Shown: piece by piece, positions 7,245 to 18,657 of the stretch
Layout: the number at the start of each line of letters is the position of its first letter
Position numbering within the stretch: the stretch's first letter is position 1
NCBI GenBank assembly: GCA_001953115.1
Contig: LSSL01002210.1
Coordinates: 1-18,657 of the forward strand
Reading direction: 5' to 3'
Length of the DNA: 18,657 nt
DNA from: Smittium mucronatum
Taxonomy: Eukaryota; Kickxellomycota; Harpellomycetes; Harpellales; Legeriomycetaceae
The notes under the pieces: model-generated
The model's database searches: none
Seen by the model: the letters and a program-made list of their open reading frames with translations, nothing else
What the model was told of the DNA's origin: nothing
Made by a program: the position numbers and the translations under genes

Positions 7245-10200
7245 AAGCAACCAAATTCAGAAAATTTATTTTACATTTTATGAATATTATTTACAGAAAA
7301 TAAAAGAAATAAGTTAAAATGATTTCCCTCATTTTAAAAAACATGAAAAAACAATCTTAATGGAGTCTAAATATAAAAAGATATATATAATCAGGAAAAA
7401 AAAATTTCTTGTATAAATCCAATATAAAAAAGTAATAAAGCAAATAATAATCAATTTCGGTTAAATAAAACAAATTATTTTCAATCAAAATATATTTAAA
7501 TAATCTTAGAAATATTTTATAATTGGAAAAATATTATTAATGAATTTTTTTTTTTTAAAAAAAAAATAATATCAACCTAAATTCCCGACAACTAAACCAA
7601 AATTACAAATTAAAACATAGTCGAGTAATCAATTATCAAGAAAAATTATGGTTAATTGTGCCATAAACTTAAAAAAAGTCTAATGGCGACCAAAAATATG
7701 ATTAGAATAGAGTATAAAAACTATTATATTAATAGCTAAAAGTTAGTTATATGTGTGTATAAAGATAAAGCTACCATAAATAATTATATTTAGAGAAGGA
7801 TTCGTGAAATATATATAATTATAAACTGAAATTATATTACTTTTTATATCATTATAGTTTAAATAAATTTTAGAAGGTTTCACTTATCAAGTGATTAAAA
7901 TTTCTAATTTTTGGCAAAATTATTTTAAATACTCATGGGTAATTATAGTTTTCAAAATAATTGTATTTTTTTTTAAAAAAATCCAAATTTTGGTAAAAAA
8001 ACATTTCACAAAAATCTAAAAACTTCTTCTTTTCGAAATTTATTTATTTTATAAGAGTAATTTTAGTAGGACTAAATAATAAAATTTAAAATATCATATT
8101 CATTAAACAATAAAAAGGAAAATAAATATTAAATATGTAAAAAGTCCCATAAAGAATCAAAAATTATCATAATAAACTTTTTTTTCAACTTATAAACGAG
8201 CATAAAATATATGAACACGCCTGATTTTAAATAAATAAAAACCTTCCACAGAACTAAAATTATTTTAAGTACGATAATTTAATATCAATTCTATTGATTA
8301 AAAAATAATAATGATTATTAGATTTTTTAATAAAGTTTAAAATTTTACAATTATTTGATTATAGAATTAAAAATCCTGTAGTTAATAATGGTCAAAAATA
8401 ATAAAACTAAATTAAGTTAAATTCAGAAGTATTAAAATATTTTCTTTAAAAACAGAATTAATTAAAAAATTCTTTTATATTTAGTAGATAAGATGGAAAA
8501 AAAATTAATAATAATTTATTCTCCAAAATCTCTATATGAATCTATAAAATTAATAAATCAGGCGATAAAAAATTATTTCCTTTTAAAAAAGAAATAAATG
8601 ACTGAAATTTTAAAATATTTTGAATATAGGTGTATTATTATAAAATTTATAAAAAAATGATGATAATTCATAATCTAAGGTTCCAATATTTTTACTTTTG
8701 AAAATGGTGCTCCAAAGTTATGATTTTCTTTTAAATAAAAATTGTGATTAAAAAGCTATGTTTCTATTCAGGAAAAAAATCAACAGATATAAAAAAGATT
8801 TTGTCAGTATCTGAAGGAAAAAAATATTAATGACTAATTTTTTCGGTTCATATTTTCAAAAAAATCAGTATTATAACAGATTTAATATATTTTATGGATC
8901 GATTTATGTAAATTACTAAATATATTGTTGGGGTTTATAAGTTTTGCATTAAAACTAAGCGCAAAAAATCCAATTTAAAGCCAAATTTTACTATATATTG
9001 AATTTTTAGGTCATTAAATATGATCTTTATTAAATTTTTTTACGAATGACCTGTTATTATTTCATTTTTGTTAGTTTTTTTTGTTCAGTAAAAATATAAA
9101 ATGATCATTAATGAAATACAAAAAAATATATACAGTAAATTTATTAATATTTTAAAACTTTTGGAATTACTCAATTGATTTTATGATATCAGTCGCTTTA
9201 ATATTTATTATAAAAGCTAGATAATCTATTTTTATTGTTACAATATTATTTTTACTTAATTTTAACAAAAAAAATTTTTTTTTGATAATAGATATTTTAA
9301 AATTTCTTATTTTATAATTTTATTAAATAAATTAACTGGAAATAAGCTTTATATTTATTCGATTTACTGGATATTTTTGAGTTGTTTATTATAATTTAAA
9401 ATTCAAATGACCTAATTTTAATATGGTAAAATTTGTAACAAAGAAGAAAAAATAAATAACTATTTAACCATTTGTATTAGGATCAAAAATGGTAATCTTT
9501 TTATAGACCCTGTATATTTAAAGCTACAGAATCTAATATTAAATTTTATATTTATATCTCATCATATGTAAAAGAATTTTTTTCAATTTTCTGGAAAATA
9601 TTTTAATTGAGTTTTTATTTGTGTAATATAATTTTTTTTATTGATTTTAGGGCACGATAATAGGTCTTATGCTCATATTAAGTTTTAATCATATGTATAT
9701 ATCATATATCATTTTTAGTTTAATTTAAGGCAATTGATGAAGTATTTGAAAAATGGAAATTCGATTTAAATTGGTATATCTTACAAAATTTTAAATTTAT
9801 TCATAAAAAATATGCTTCATGAGCTACTTTTTTTTCTCTCAGAAAATAATAAAAAAAAATTATTTTTTATATTTTTACCATAATTTTTTTAAGCTTAATG
9901 AAATCTATAAAATGAAATAATTTAAATTAACAATTTCATATTATTTTTTTAACTTCAAAGGCCTTTTTTTTAGGAACTTTTAGAGGTATCATACATAAAT
10001 TAATCAAATATAAATAAATATATCTTTTTTTAATTTTTCATCTTTCGCCACTTTTTAAAAATTAAAAATTATGTTTACTAAATTAAATATTTTTTCGTTT
10101 TATCAATGTATTTTTGCTATATGGATCAGATGGGTTAGATAAAAAAATTTATTATTCATGTACAGAAAAACAGAAAGAGAAAAACACTCCTACATATTTT

Positions 10201-11809
10201 TAACGGATCTTTGAAATATTAAATTTATAATCTCAATGTTTTTTTCTTAAATCCGTAAAATATTTTTTTAATGATTTTTTTGCAACCTTCAAAATGTTTT
10301 TTTAAAAACTTACCACGACATAATATGCATGAGCTGTCAAATAAAAACGATTTATTTTAATTTATACCCTATTCTATATTTAAAATTAATTTTTTTGATC
10401 ATTGATATCCCAATAATATGAATATCTATGCATAAATTTTATTTTATATAATTTTTTTATACTCTTTAAATTCATTATTCAATATTTTTCTTTTCCATCT
10501 GAATCAATTCATTTTATGTTTAATTGTCTTATTATTTTCAAAAAAAGTCGGTTTTCTAACAATTTAAGATTTAGGAAGCCTTTACTCTTCTATATTATAA
10601 ATCTTTAAATGGTTTATAAAAATTTTTCTGACTAAAATTTTGATATTTTCTGGGAGGAAAAGGCGATATATTATCTTTTTCGTACACCAAAACCCTAAAA
10701 ATGGGACTTTTTAATGAATTTTAGTACACTTAGATATATTATTGCGTAATAAATCGATGATTAAGGAATGAAAATTTTAAACATGTTATCGCTAAAAGAA
10801 ATAAAAATAAGAATCCAATAAAAAATTTTATCTAGCTTTAAAGAAACTATGTTATAAATTTTAGCTTATTTTTAATTTAAATATTACTATAGATAGACAT
10901 GCAATATTAATTTCCTATTTTGTTTTAATCAAATGGAGCTCAATTATTTAATAATACAATTGTTATGTTCATTTGAATTTAAAATATCAAATTCTTTGAG
11001 TTAAAATTGAATTTTGAATTTTTAAACTCGAAAAAGCATGATAAAATTGTTTGATGTAACTGAGACTTTAAATTTTAGAGAATTTAATCTGTGAAAGTCT
11101 ATTAATTTCAATCTGATAACTTGAATTTTATTATATAATCTATTAATAAGCAAACTTGTACATCTACTGTAAAGAAAAAAGTTATCTTGAGTCTAAAAAA
11201 AATTTAATATAGATTTCATGAGTATTTAAAAAAATCTTGCCAATATTTTTTGACCAAATAACTAATCCACCCATTTTAAAAATTTAATTCATGTCGGTAT
11301 GTTTTTTTTATAATATTATGATACATTTACTCGATTGATATTATACACATTTTATACAGGACTTTGGGTTCGTTCAGGTATAAATTTATTATTGAGTTTT
11401 TGGTCAAAATTTATTTAGCGAAAATTTTAGGGCCCAGGAAAAAATATATTTCTGGTTAAATTTGATAAAAATCTGAAATTTAATTTAGCCCTGACCTTCT
11501 ACAGAAACTATTATGGCAAAAAAAATATATTGTTTTTGCCAAAATATTCTCCAAAAGAATCTAATAAAAATATTAGCATTAATTTAGCTTAATTTTTTAT
11601 CAAGAATAATTTTTACTGAGTTCTAAGGTATTCCTGTCAATAATATTTCATCTTTTTCAAATTTATATCTTTTTATATTAGTTTTATAAACACATCATCT
11701 AAAATTTATATTTTCAATAAGAACCAGTTCCGCATTTATCAGAGGTTATTTTTTCAAGTTGGTAGTTTGAAATAATAATAATAATTATATATACCAAACG
11801 ATTGAACTT
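7245..11809. other. AT-rich gene desert (middle part)
   Basis: About 4.6 kb of AT-rich DNA with no supportable coding region, RNA gene or mobile element. Homopolymer A and T runs of 8-10 nt are common. A 9-bp inverted repeat, TGGCAAAAA (11514-11522) with TTTTTGCCA (11533-11541), could form a hairpin with a 10-nt loop. Inverted repeats of this length are expected by chance in such DNA. Confidence 0.6.
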
Positions 11810-11953
11810 ATGAAAATTTTGATTCGAATATAAGTGAAAATAAATAACACTCTTCTAGTAAAACCATTAAAACCGAGAGTATAAAATAGCGCTGAAGTCT
11901 CTTATGGTATGAAATTCACTTTAATGATAAAAATCCAAAAAAAAGTAATAATA

Positions 11954-11967
11954 CCCCCCCCCCTCCC
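11954..11967 (+). repeat. C10-T-C3 homopolymer tract
   Basis: Ten consecutive C residues (11954-11963), then T and CCC. By eye it is the longest G/C run in the window and is sharply at odds with its surroundings. On the minus strand it is a G3-A-G10 tract. It falls inside the stop-poor frame at 11810-12517, where it encodes prolines. Confidence 0.9.
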
Positions 11968-12368
11968 ACAGTGTAAATCAAGGGAAAGAATTCGTAAATA
12001 TAACTCGACTAGAATTATTATCAAAAATCATAGCAAAATTAATTTTTATTACAACAAAAAAAAATCAAAAATCAACTCTGAAAAGACAAGGAATGTGATT
12101 AAAAATTAAATCTACTGGAAAATTCATGTCATAGAAAATATAACAGTAAAGTTTAAATTTAATTTATATAAATAATATCGCAAGTTAAATATACATAGAA
12201 ATTAAATTTTTTGTATTATTAAAAAAAATATAAAAGTGTGGCTAAAATGCATAGGAAATTATATATCTTTTTTAGATAATAATTATTTTTGGAATAAAAT
12301 AATATATCCCTTTCTGAAATACCTCTAATTTAACTAAATTTTTGTAATTTAATATCTTTAAATAATTT

Positions 12369-12382
12369 ATATATATATATAT
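12369..12382. repeat. (AT)7 microsatellite
   Basis: Seven perfect AT dinucleotides in AT-rich DNA, followed by a T-rich stretch. It is simple sequence only. Confidence 0.8.
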
Positions 12383-15300
12383 GTCTCTTTTGCTTTTATT
12401 GCAGAATTTGTGCCATATAATCTTTAAGAAAATTATTTTTAAAAAAAACAGCTATTTTTAACACTAATTTTCAGCGATTTTATTAATAAATTTTTAATTT
12501 TTTAGCTATATATATGAATATTAATATGTGTAACGAATATATTATATGTATATAGTAAGTTAGGTAATCTATAAAACTTGAAATAAATGTTTAATAAATT
12601 ACCATTTCTGCTAATTTTTAAATATATTGAAATTTAAACCCTTATTTATCTTAAAGATAAATATAAAAAAATATTTCTGTTTGTTTAATAAATTTATTTA
12701 TTAATCTTTTAAGTTTAAAAATCATCAGATATTATTAAAATTGCATACTTAAATCTTATTAAAAATTTTTATTGTAACATTTTTTTGAAAATATGAAATG
12801 AAAAATTATTGATATATGTATTTTTTCTTCTTATACTTAGAAAATCTTTTCTATAAATATTGAGTTTTTTCCTGAATATAAGTATAGGTTTTTAAACACA
12901 ATTTTCGTTTAAAAATAAACCATAAATTTGGAACACCTTTTCCAATTAAAAAAAAAAGGTTTCTTAGATTATGAATTATCTTCTTTTTGTTATAAATTTT
13001 ATATTAATACATAGAAACTTTTTTTTATTCAAATTTTTTTAAAAATACAGCAATTTATTTATTTTTTAAAAGAACTTAAATTTTCATCATTTGATGCATT
13101 AATTTTTATAAAAAAAAATTACCAATAAAAAAATTGGGGTTTTTTCTAGAATTTATGTTATTTTGATAAAATCAAAATTTTAAATTATACATATGTGACT
13201 ACTTTTCAATTATTATTATATACAATGCTGTTAAAATTATTTATAAAGTAAATCATTTATATTTAAAAGGTTGAGAAACATTTTAAATATAATTAATCAT
13301 ATTCGATTTCCTATTTAAGTTAATAATTTTAATCGATGCTTACTTATACAAATTAAAGCTCAAATTTTTTATCATTATATTTTTTTAATAAAAATAAAAA
13401 TAAGTTATCTAAATTAAATCTAATTATTTTTTTACTTGTTTATCTTGTTAAGTATTTTATCTACAAAATTTTCAAGTAAAAATATGATGTATAATTAATC
13501 ATTGTTGCTTTTAAACTAAGTTTAATTATAAAATATATAATATGTATTTTGGTTTAATAAAGCCAGAATTCATAAGAGATCTCCAGAAAATTTTAAATTT
13601 ACCTGGTGATAATAAAAATTATTTCCATTAACACTATCTAAAAAATTTCATTAAAAATCTGTCACAGACTTTTATAATTCTATAAAAATATGATTATATA
13701 TTATTTAACTTTCCAGATATAGAGATGATATTTATTAGAGCAAAAAAAAAAAAACTTCCGTTTTTCTTTTCCAAGTATTAAGAAAAAATATTTACAGCAT
13801 CTCTGAAAAATATTTCTAGAAATTGCAAATTTCTGTCTTTAAAAATATTTTAATGAATAAAAAAGGGAGGGAATAAAGGAATTTGTGATGAAAAATTTGA
13901 AAAAAACCATCAATTCTCGCTATACGAATAATCAAATATCTCTTTAAAAGTAAATTAGATTATTTTGAAAATGTAAAACTTAAAAAAGTACATAATTTTT
14001 CTAAATATTCATAAATATTAATGGATCTATTGAAGATATTGTTTTAAATATTGCATTATGAAAATTTAAAATATATACTTTTATGAATTTTTTATGTGGA
14101 AACCAATTTTAAATTCGAATAAAATTTATAAGTATCAACTTATTTAAATTAATGAAGCGAAATTTTTGTAGATTTTTATACCCCCAAAACCTATTTGCAG
14201 TTTTATGGGCTTCATTATTTATGGAAATGGTTTATAAATTTAAAATAATTGTCAAATATTATTTTTTAAAAGTTAATTAATATTTTTAAAAGAGATCTCA
14301 AGATGCATAGTATGAGAATATCAAAATACAATAACAAGAAATTGTAGTAATATTATAGGAAATAAATGCGAAAATATTCTTTTGTGATATAAATAGAAAA
14401 ATAATAAGGTACTTATTTATACGCTATTGTATAATATTAGCTATATAAACTAGTTATTTAGTAAATTTGAGCTCCAAATCAGTATATCAAGACATATGTT
14501 TTACTCTAAAAATATATAAATCTTTATTAAAATTTAGCATCACATTTATAAAGCTGAAATTTAGGTGAGTTTTTAATTTTTTAATTAAATTTGGGAGGCT
14601 GAAAAATTTATTCAATAAATTTTAATTAGGTCACAAAAAAGAAGAAATATATTCAATTGGTGAAAATAAAGTTAAGTTTCAATCAACTTAATTAGGATTT
14701 TTAGTAGATTTATATTTTTAATCCCTATTTATAGTACCATAGCTTGATTCATATTAGATTTTACTTATATAACTTTTTTTTATCTCTCAAAATTAACATT
14801 GGAAACTCGAAACTATAATACTTGTAAATTTTGGGGTAAAGAGAAAAAAGTCTGGATTGTATATAAATATAAAGGTTTTTTAAAAATATAATTTTTTATT
14901 TTATGCTACTGTATCTATATCACAGTATTTCATTTGTTACAAATATTTAAATGCCGGAAATTCATCAATTTAGCACATTTGTATAAAAATAAACTTGAAA
15001 AGCGGCTATTTTTTTATAAAAATGTTCACAATTTTTTTTATTTTTGAAATATAATTTACTTGTGATAAATTAATTTATTTTAGATCACATGTATTTTAAA
15101 TTAATAAGTATTTCTGTTTCAAAGAAAATCCAAAAAAATCAGTATTATTTTTGTCAAAAAAACAGGTTTAAATTTTACTAAAAATTTCTAAAATCGAGAA
15201 TAAACTATTAATTTTATCTTATAAGAAACATAAAACCATTTTTTTATTGAGTTATAGACATTTATTGATTTTATCTAGTTATAAATTCAATTTCAAAAAC

Positions 15301-15627
15301 TGACTGATACTAAAATTTCGAATTCTTATTAACCCTTTCACAAAATAAATCAGGTTTAGATTTTTTTAGTAATCAAAGTTATTCTTATATGGCATAAAAA
15401 ACTAAAAATTAAATTTTTTTTATGGACTTTTAATTGGTAGATATAAGTTAAAATGTTTTGTGAGTTAAATAGGCTCAATTTCAAACGAAGTAATAGACAT
15501 TTAAAAAATAAAAATTTCCCAAAATTAATCACTTTTACACCTTTTTAAATCCATTAGACTTTTTTTTTAATTTGCATGATTTTTGTTAGATATAATCCAT
15601 TCGAAATTATTTTTGTTATTATAATTT

Positions 15628-15654
15628 ACCATTTTAACCATTTTAACCATTTTG
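15628..15654. repeat. 9-bp tandem repeat ACCATTTTA, 3 copies
   Basis: Two exact copies of ACCATTTTA (15628-15645) are followed by a third with the last base changed to G (ACCATTTTG, 15646-15654). A unit of 9 bp would keep a reading frame, but no coding frame is evident here. Confidence 0.85.
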
Positions 15655-16154
15655 AATCTTTAAATCTTAATTAAAATTTATTTTGCTTTTTTGAAATTTG
15701 GTTATAAATAAATTAAACAAGCATTTTCCTGTTGTATTATAGTTTAAAAAAAATTTAATAGAAGAATAATAAATGAATATTTTTCTATAAATATTGCATT
15801 AAATCAAAAAATAATTTAACAATATTTATTTTAACATATTCTTGATAGCTTATAAAAAATAAAATCAAATATTAAGGAGGAAAAAGATGTATAATAAAAA
15901 ATTAACTATATTAAAACTATAAGCAGTAAATGAATAACAAGAAAAATCTTTTTGAAATAACATATCAGTAAATATTATTTTAGAAAAATTAATTTGATTA
16001 TTTTTTTAGTCTGTATGATTCTTTTAATTGGATTTTTAATGTAAAAATCATAAAATTTATCATAATTTGTTAATATTGATTTATACCAAGTTACCCATAT
16101 GCGACTCTTTGATATTTTAATATTAATAATCATTGTAATTCATAAAAAAATAAT

Positions 16155-16180
16155 AAAAATTTAACCCAAAAATTTAACCC
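16155..16180. repeat. 13-bp direct repeat AAAAATTTAACCC, 2 copies
   Basis: Two exact adjacent copies (16155-16167 and 16168-16180) are followed by AAAAAATTTT, a partial third start. The unit ends in AACCC, which resembles a telomere-type motif, but two copies are too few to suggest a telomeric origin. Confidence 0.85.
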
Positions 16181-16246
16181 AAAAAATTTTTTTTTCGCAA
16201 ATAATCAGATTCAATTATTGATTTCGGCACAATTTAAAAATATAAC

Positions 16247-16626
16247 ATGTTAATTATGATATGTTTATTTTTAAAAAATATTCAATATATTGATAAAAAG
16301 TTCAATTACTATCCCAAAATACCATATCTGTCCTTTTTTCTCATTCTTAATAAAAATATACCCATTAAAACAAGCCAGAGATTATTATTAGAGGGTCAAA
16401 AAAAGTCATTTTTAAAACTTTTTGGAATTATATGATTTCATTAATTTTTTTTGGAGAATTTCTATGCGATTGGAATACAGAAACAAGAAGAACTGGTCCC
16501 AGAAAGAATAAAATAATTTAATTTAAAAAAATACATGAATATCTGCGATATACCGATCTATCTAAAATTAGAGTATTTTAGTGAATAAATAAACTTAACA
16601 TTATATTTACAATGCTTAAGTATTGT
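16247..16626 (+). pseudogene. Possible eroded coding sequence containing a 62-codon ORF, product unknown
   Basis: A standard-code ORF runs from the ATG at 16247 to 16432 and ends in a TGA at 16433-16435. After it the same frame goes on with long open pieces: about 23 codons (IQKQEELVPERIK within), another 23 (NICDIPIYLKLEYFSE within) and about 20 more, separated by single TAA codons. The middle piece is richer in GC and polar residues than its surroundings. No family was recognised, and there is no upstream in-frame extension. An in-frame TGA argues against reading it as one gene even if TAA/TAG were sense codons. A decayed gene is possible, as is chance. Confidence 0.2.
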
Positions 16627-18657
16627 TAAGATACCAATACACCTAAACTAAAAAACAGAATAAAATTAAATATTATATTTAAAAATAAAATAGAAACACT
16701 CTGAATTTTTTCAAAAAAAGCTTTAGGTCACCCCTTTTCCCAATCAAAATATAATTCTGTATTTTTTAATTTTGGGTGATTAATAAATAAATTTTCTAAA
16801 AACAGTTATTATAAGGTTAAATTAAAAAATTATACCAGTATTGAAGCTGTTACGTAAACCTTTAAGTATCAGTTTTAACAAAAATTAAAGAAAAATTATG
16901 AATTATTTTATAAAATCTCTTAAATTATATACTATTACGATTATTATTTATTCATTGGATTAATTCAAACCTATTTTTAAGAAGAATTAGGGCGTATAAA
17001 TAAATCGATATATAGCCATATAAAAACTAATATAGGGAATAAATTATTTTTTTGTACATTATAGGTAGATTATGAAATTAAATAATTTTAATTCTCTCTG
17101 ATAAATTAAAATTTTACAGTAAAATTATTGAAAATAATTATTTATTTATTGATAAATACTTGTTTTATTTTGAGTTATCAGAAGCAAATATTGAGATTAT
17201 ATTTGGAAATTTTAGTTATTCTTGCATGTTGAAGAGGACTTAATTTATTTCAATTTGGATAAAATATTTCATTCGATTCTTTTATCACTAATAATATACC
17301 ATATAAAAAAATTAGTATTATTTGATCTGAAATAAAAAATGATTTTTTTAAATATTTTAAAAACTTTAGATTACGAGCATTATTATCTATATTTTATCTG
17401 AGTATAGACAGAGACTAGACTACTCGAATATATAGGATAAAAATAAGCTATATTTTCCTTAGGCTATGTCAAATGAACTTCAAATGCAATCATAAGTTTT
17501 TTTAATATTTGATTAAACTCAAATATTTTTAATTTTGAATATATTAATTAGTTTACATTCTATTTTTTTCAAACTTAATTTTTTATTTTTTTATTAAATT
17601 CTAGATTTTTTTTAAATTAAGATTTGCACATTAAAAAAGTTTTTTTTTCAAATAAGTTTTAATATTTATCGATTAAGTTTGACATTTATATATATATGGC
17701 TAATTCATAACTCTCCTAAGCCTTAAAAAAAAATTCAATAAAATTATAATTTTTTCATTCAAATCAAAATTAATGATATTTTCAATGAATTAATTTTAAA
17801 ATTGTATATTTTTTTCCCATAAAGTTAAATGTTAAAAGATTAATTTATGAAATTATTTAAAAAAGACCCTCTGTATCTGTAACACTAATTAATTCTGCAT
17901 TTTATTTACATTATCATAAAAATTCAAAACTTCTTTAAAGGTAAAAAAATTTGATTTTAAAGGATCTAGTTAAAAAAATTTATTAATAAATGTTTGTTAA
18001 TTTTAAAACTTTCAGGCTCTATACCAAATATATATTTTATTCTTCTTATATTCAATTTATGAGATTATTAAAAATACATTTCCAAATTTTTTTATACGAA
18101 GATGTGTTACTAAACGATTAAAATGTGTTTTTTCATCAAAAAATGACTTTATTGAATATTTTAACTTATTATTAGAAAAAAAAAAAGTTAAAAAACTTAG
18201 TCAAATTATTGCATTAAAGGAGAATTATAAAATAAATACCATAAAGATTGTTTTTATATTTGACAGGGTGCATAAATTGAGTTATTTTTTTGTGAAGTCG
18301 TGAAAGAAGTTAAGAGATAAAACGTGTGATTTTAATATTAAATCAAAAAATTTAAATTTCTTAGCATTATAAGGAATAATTTTCTGGTGATAAAAATACT
18401 ACTACTTACTTTTCCTTGTTAAATTGTTGTTTTTTTTTCTTTTCAACAATAAGTATGAATAAAATTTATTAAAAATGTCATATTTTCATTTTTGCTATTA
18501 AATTGGATATTTATATGGAATAAGTGATAAAAAATGAGTTAAATTATGTTTTACATTATATATTTATACTTTTATCCATATTTATATTTTCAGAAGCAAA
18601 CATCTTATATCAGTTATACTGGAATAAATGATCACTGCAAAAATGTTTATGTCCAGA
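16627..18657. other. AT-rich gene desert (right end)
   Basis: About 2 kb of AT-rich DNA to the window end with no gene, structured RNA, tandem repeat or element that can be supported. Confidence 0.6.

Larger units (their letters stand above)
11810..12517 (+). pseudogene. Stop-poor plus-strand frame containing a 66-codon ORF, product unknown
   Basis: The 66-codon standard ORF at 11909-12109 starts at an in-frame ATG. The same frame continues on both sides with few stops: an earlier ATG at 11810, and only about six standard stops in the 170 or so codons to 12330, where random sequence of this composition would give about 15. No TGA occurs until 12515-12517. The reading has a proline run (IIPPPLPQ) from the C10 tract, then a basic Lys/Arg/Asn-rich part, then a hydrophobic end. 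No domain was recognised. It may be a decayed gene, a gene in a code with TAA/TAG as Gln, or chance. This frame was picked by eye from many, so the deficit of stops is weaker evidence than it looks. Confidence 0.18.
12518..16246. other. AT-rich gene desert (right-centre part)
   Basis: About 3.7 kb with no supportable gene, tRNA, rRNA or element ends. It contains the short tandem repeats at 15628-15654 and 16155-16180 and a 9-bp inverted repeat with a 50-nt spacer: TAATGAAGC at 14150-14158 and GCTTCATTA at 14209-14217. The spacer of that repeat includes a C5 run and is somewhat richer in GC, so an RNA hairpin is conceivable, but nothing in it matches a known RNA. Confidence 0.6.

Noticed and set aside
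12391..12404. Pyrimidine tract ending in TTGCAG as a splice acceptor
   Set aside because: No matching donor or exon with coding signal was found; T-rich stretches before AG are ubiquitous in this sequence.
16155..16180. Telomere-like AACCC units
   Set aside because: Only two copies of a 13-bp unit, internal to the window, with no longer array.
1..18657. Mobile elements, CRISPR arrays, long terminal or satellite repeats
   Set aside because: No terminal inverted repeats with a transposase-like frame, no regularly spaced repeats, and no long direct repeats were seen by eye. A self-alignment would be needed to exclude diverged copies.

Overview
The window is extremely AT-rich (by eye about one base in five to six is G or C over most of its length). 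The only genes that can be called with confidence are two tRNA genes near the left end, both on the minus strand. Their Leu and Phe sequences are of the eukaryotic cytosolic type (Leu D arm of the GGCCGAGCGGTCTAAGGC type, internal A and B boxes, no encoded CCA, a T run as Pol III terminator), so this is nuclear DNA of a very AT-rich eukaryote. The sequence does not settle which one. A microsporidian with large decayed intergenic regions, a ciliate, an amoebozoan, an apicomplexan or an AT-rich fungus would all fit.

Layout. Bases 1-195: AT-rich flank with no gene. Bases 196-369: a tRNA-Phe(GAA) gene followed after only 3 nt by tRNA-Leu(CAA), then a T6 terminator and a small inverted repeat that copies the Leu acceptor end. 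Bases 370-1411: intergenic DNA clearly richer in GC than the rest (up to about 45% in 541-600), with a 10-bp inverted repeat and several short coding-like readings. Bases 1412-18657: about 17 kb of AT-rich DNA without a supportable gene. It is broken by one GC-raised island (6721-7200) ending at a 32-bp AT palindrome, an isolated C10 tract (11954-11963), a few short tandem repeats, and some stretches where stops are sparse in one frame.

Gene context. The two tRNAs are probably made as one Pol III transcript: no T run follows tRNA-Phe, and there is no room for a separate Leu leader. Nothing else can be tied into a pathway. No rRNA, mobile element, CRISPR array or recognisable protein family was found. 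Several segments read like eroded coding sequence in the standard code, or like short open frames if TAA/TAG were read as Gln as in many ciliates. At this base composition TGA-free runs of over 200 codons are expected by chance, and overlapping frames often look equally protein-like, so these are listed as hypotheses at low confidence.
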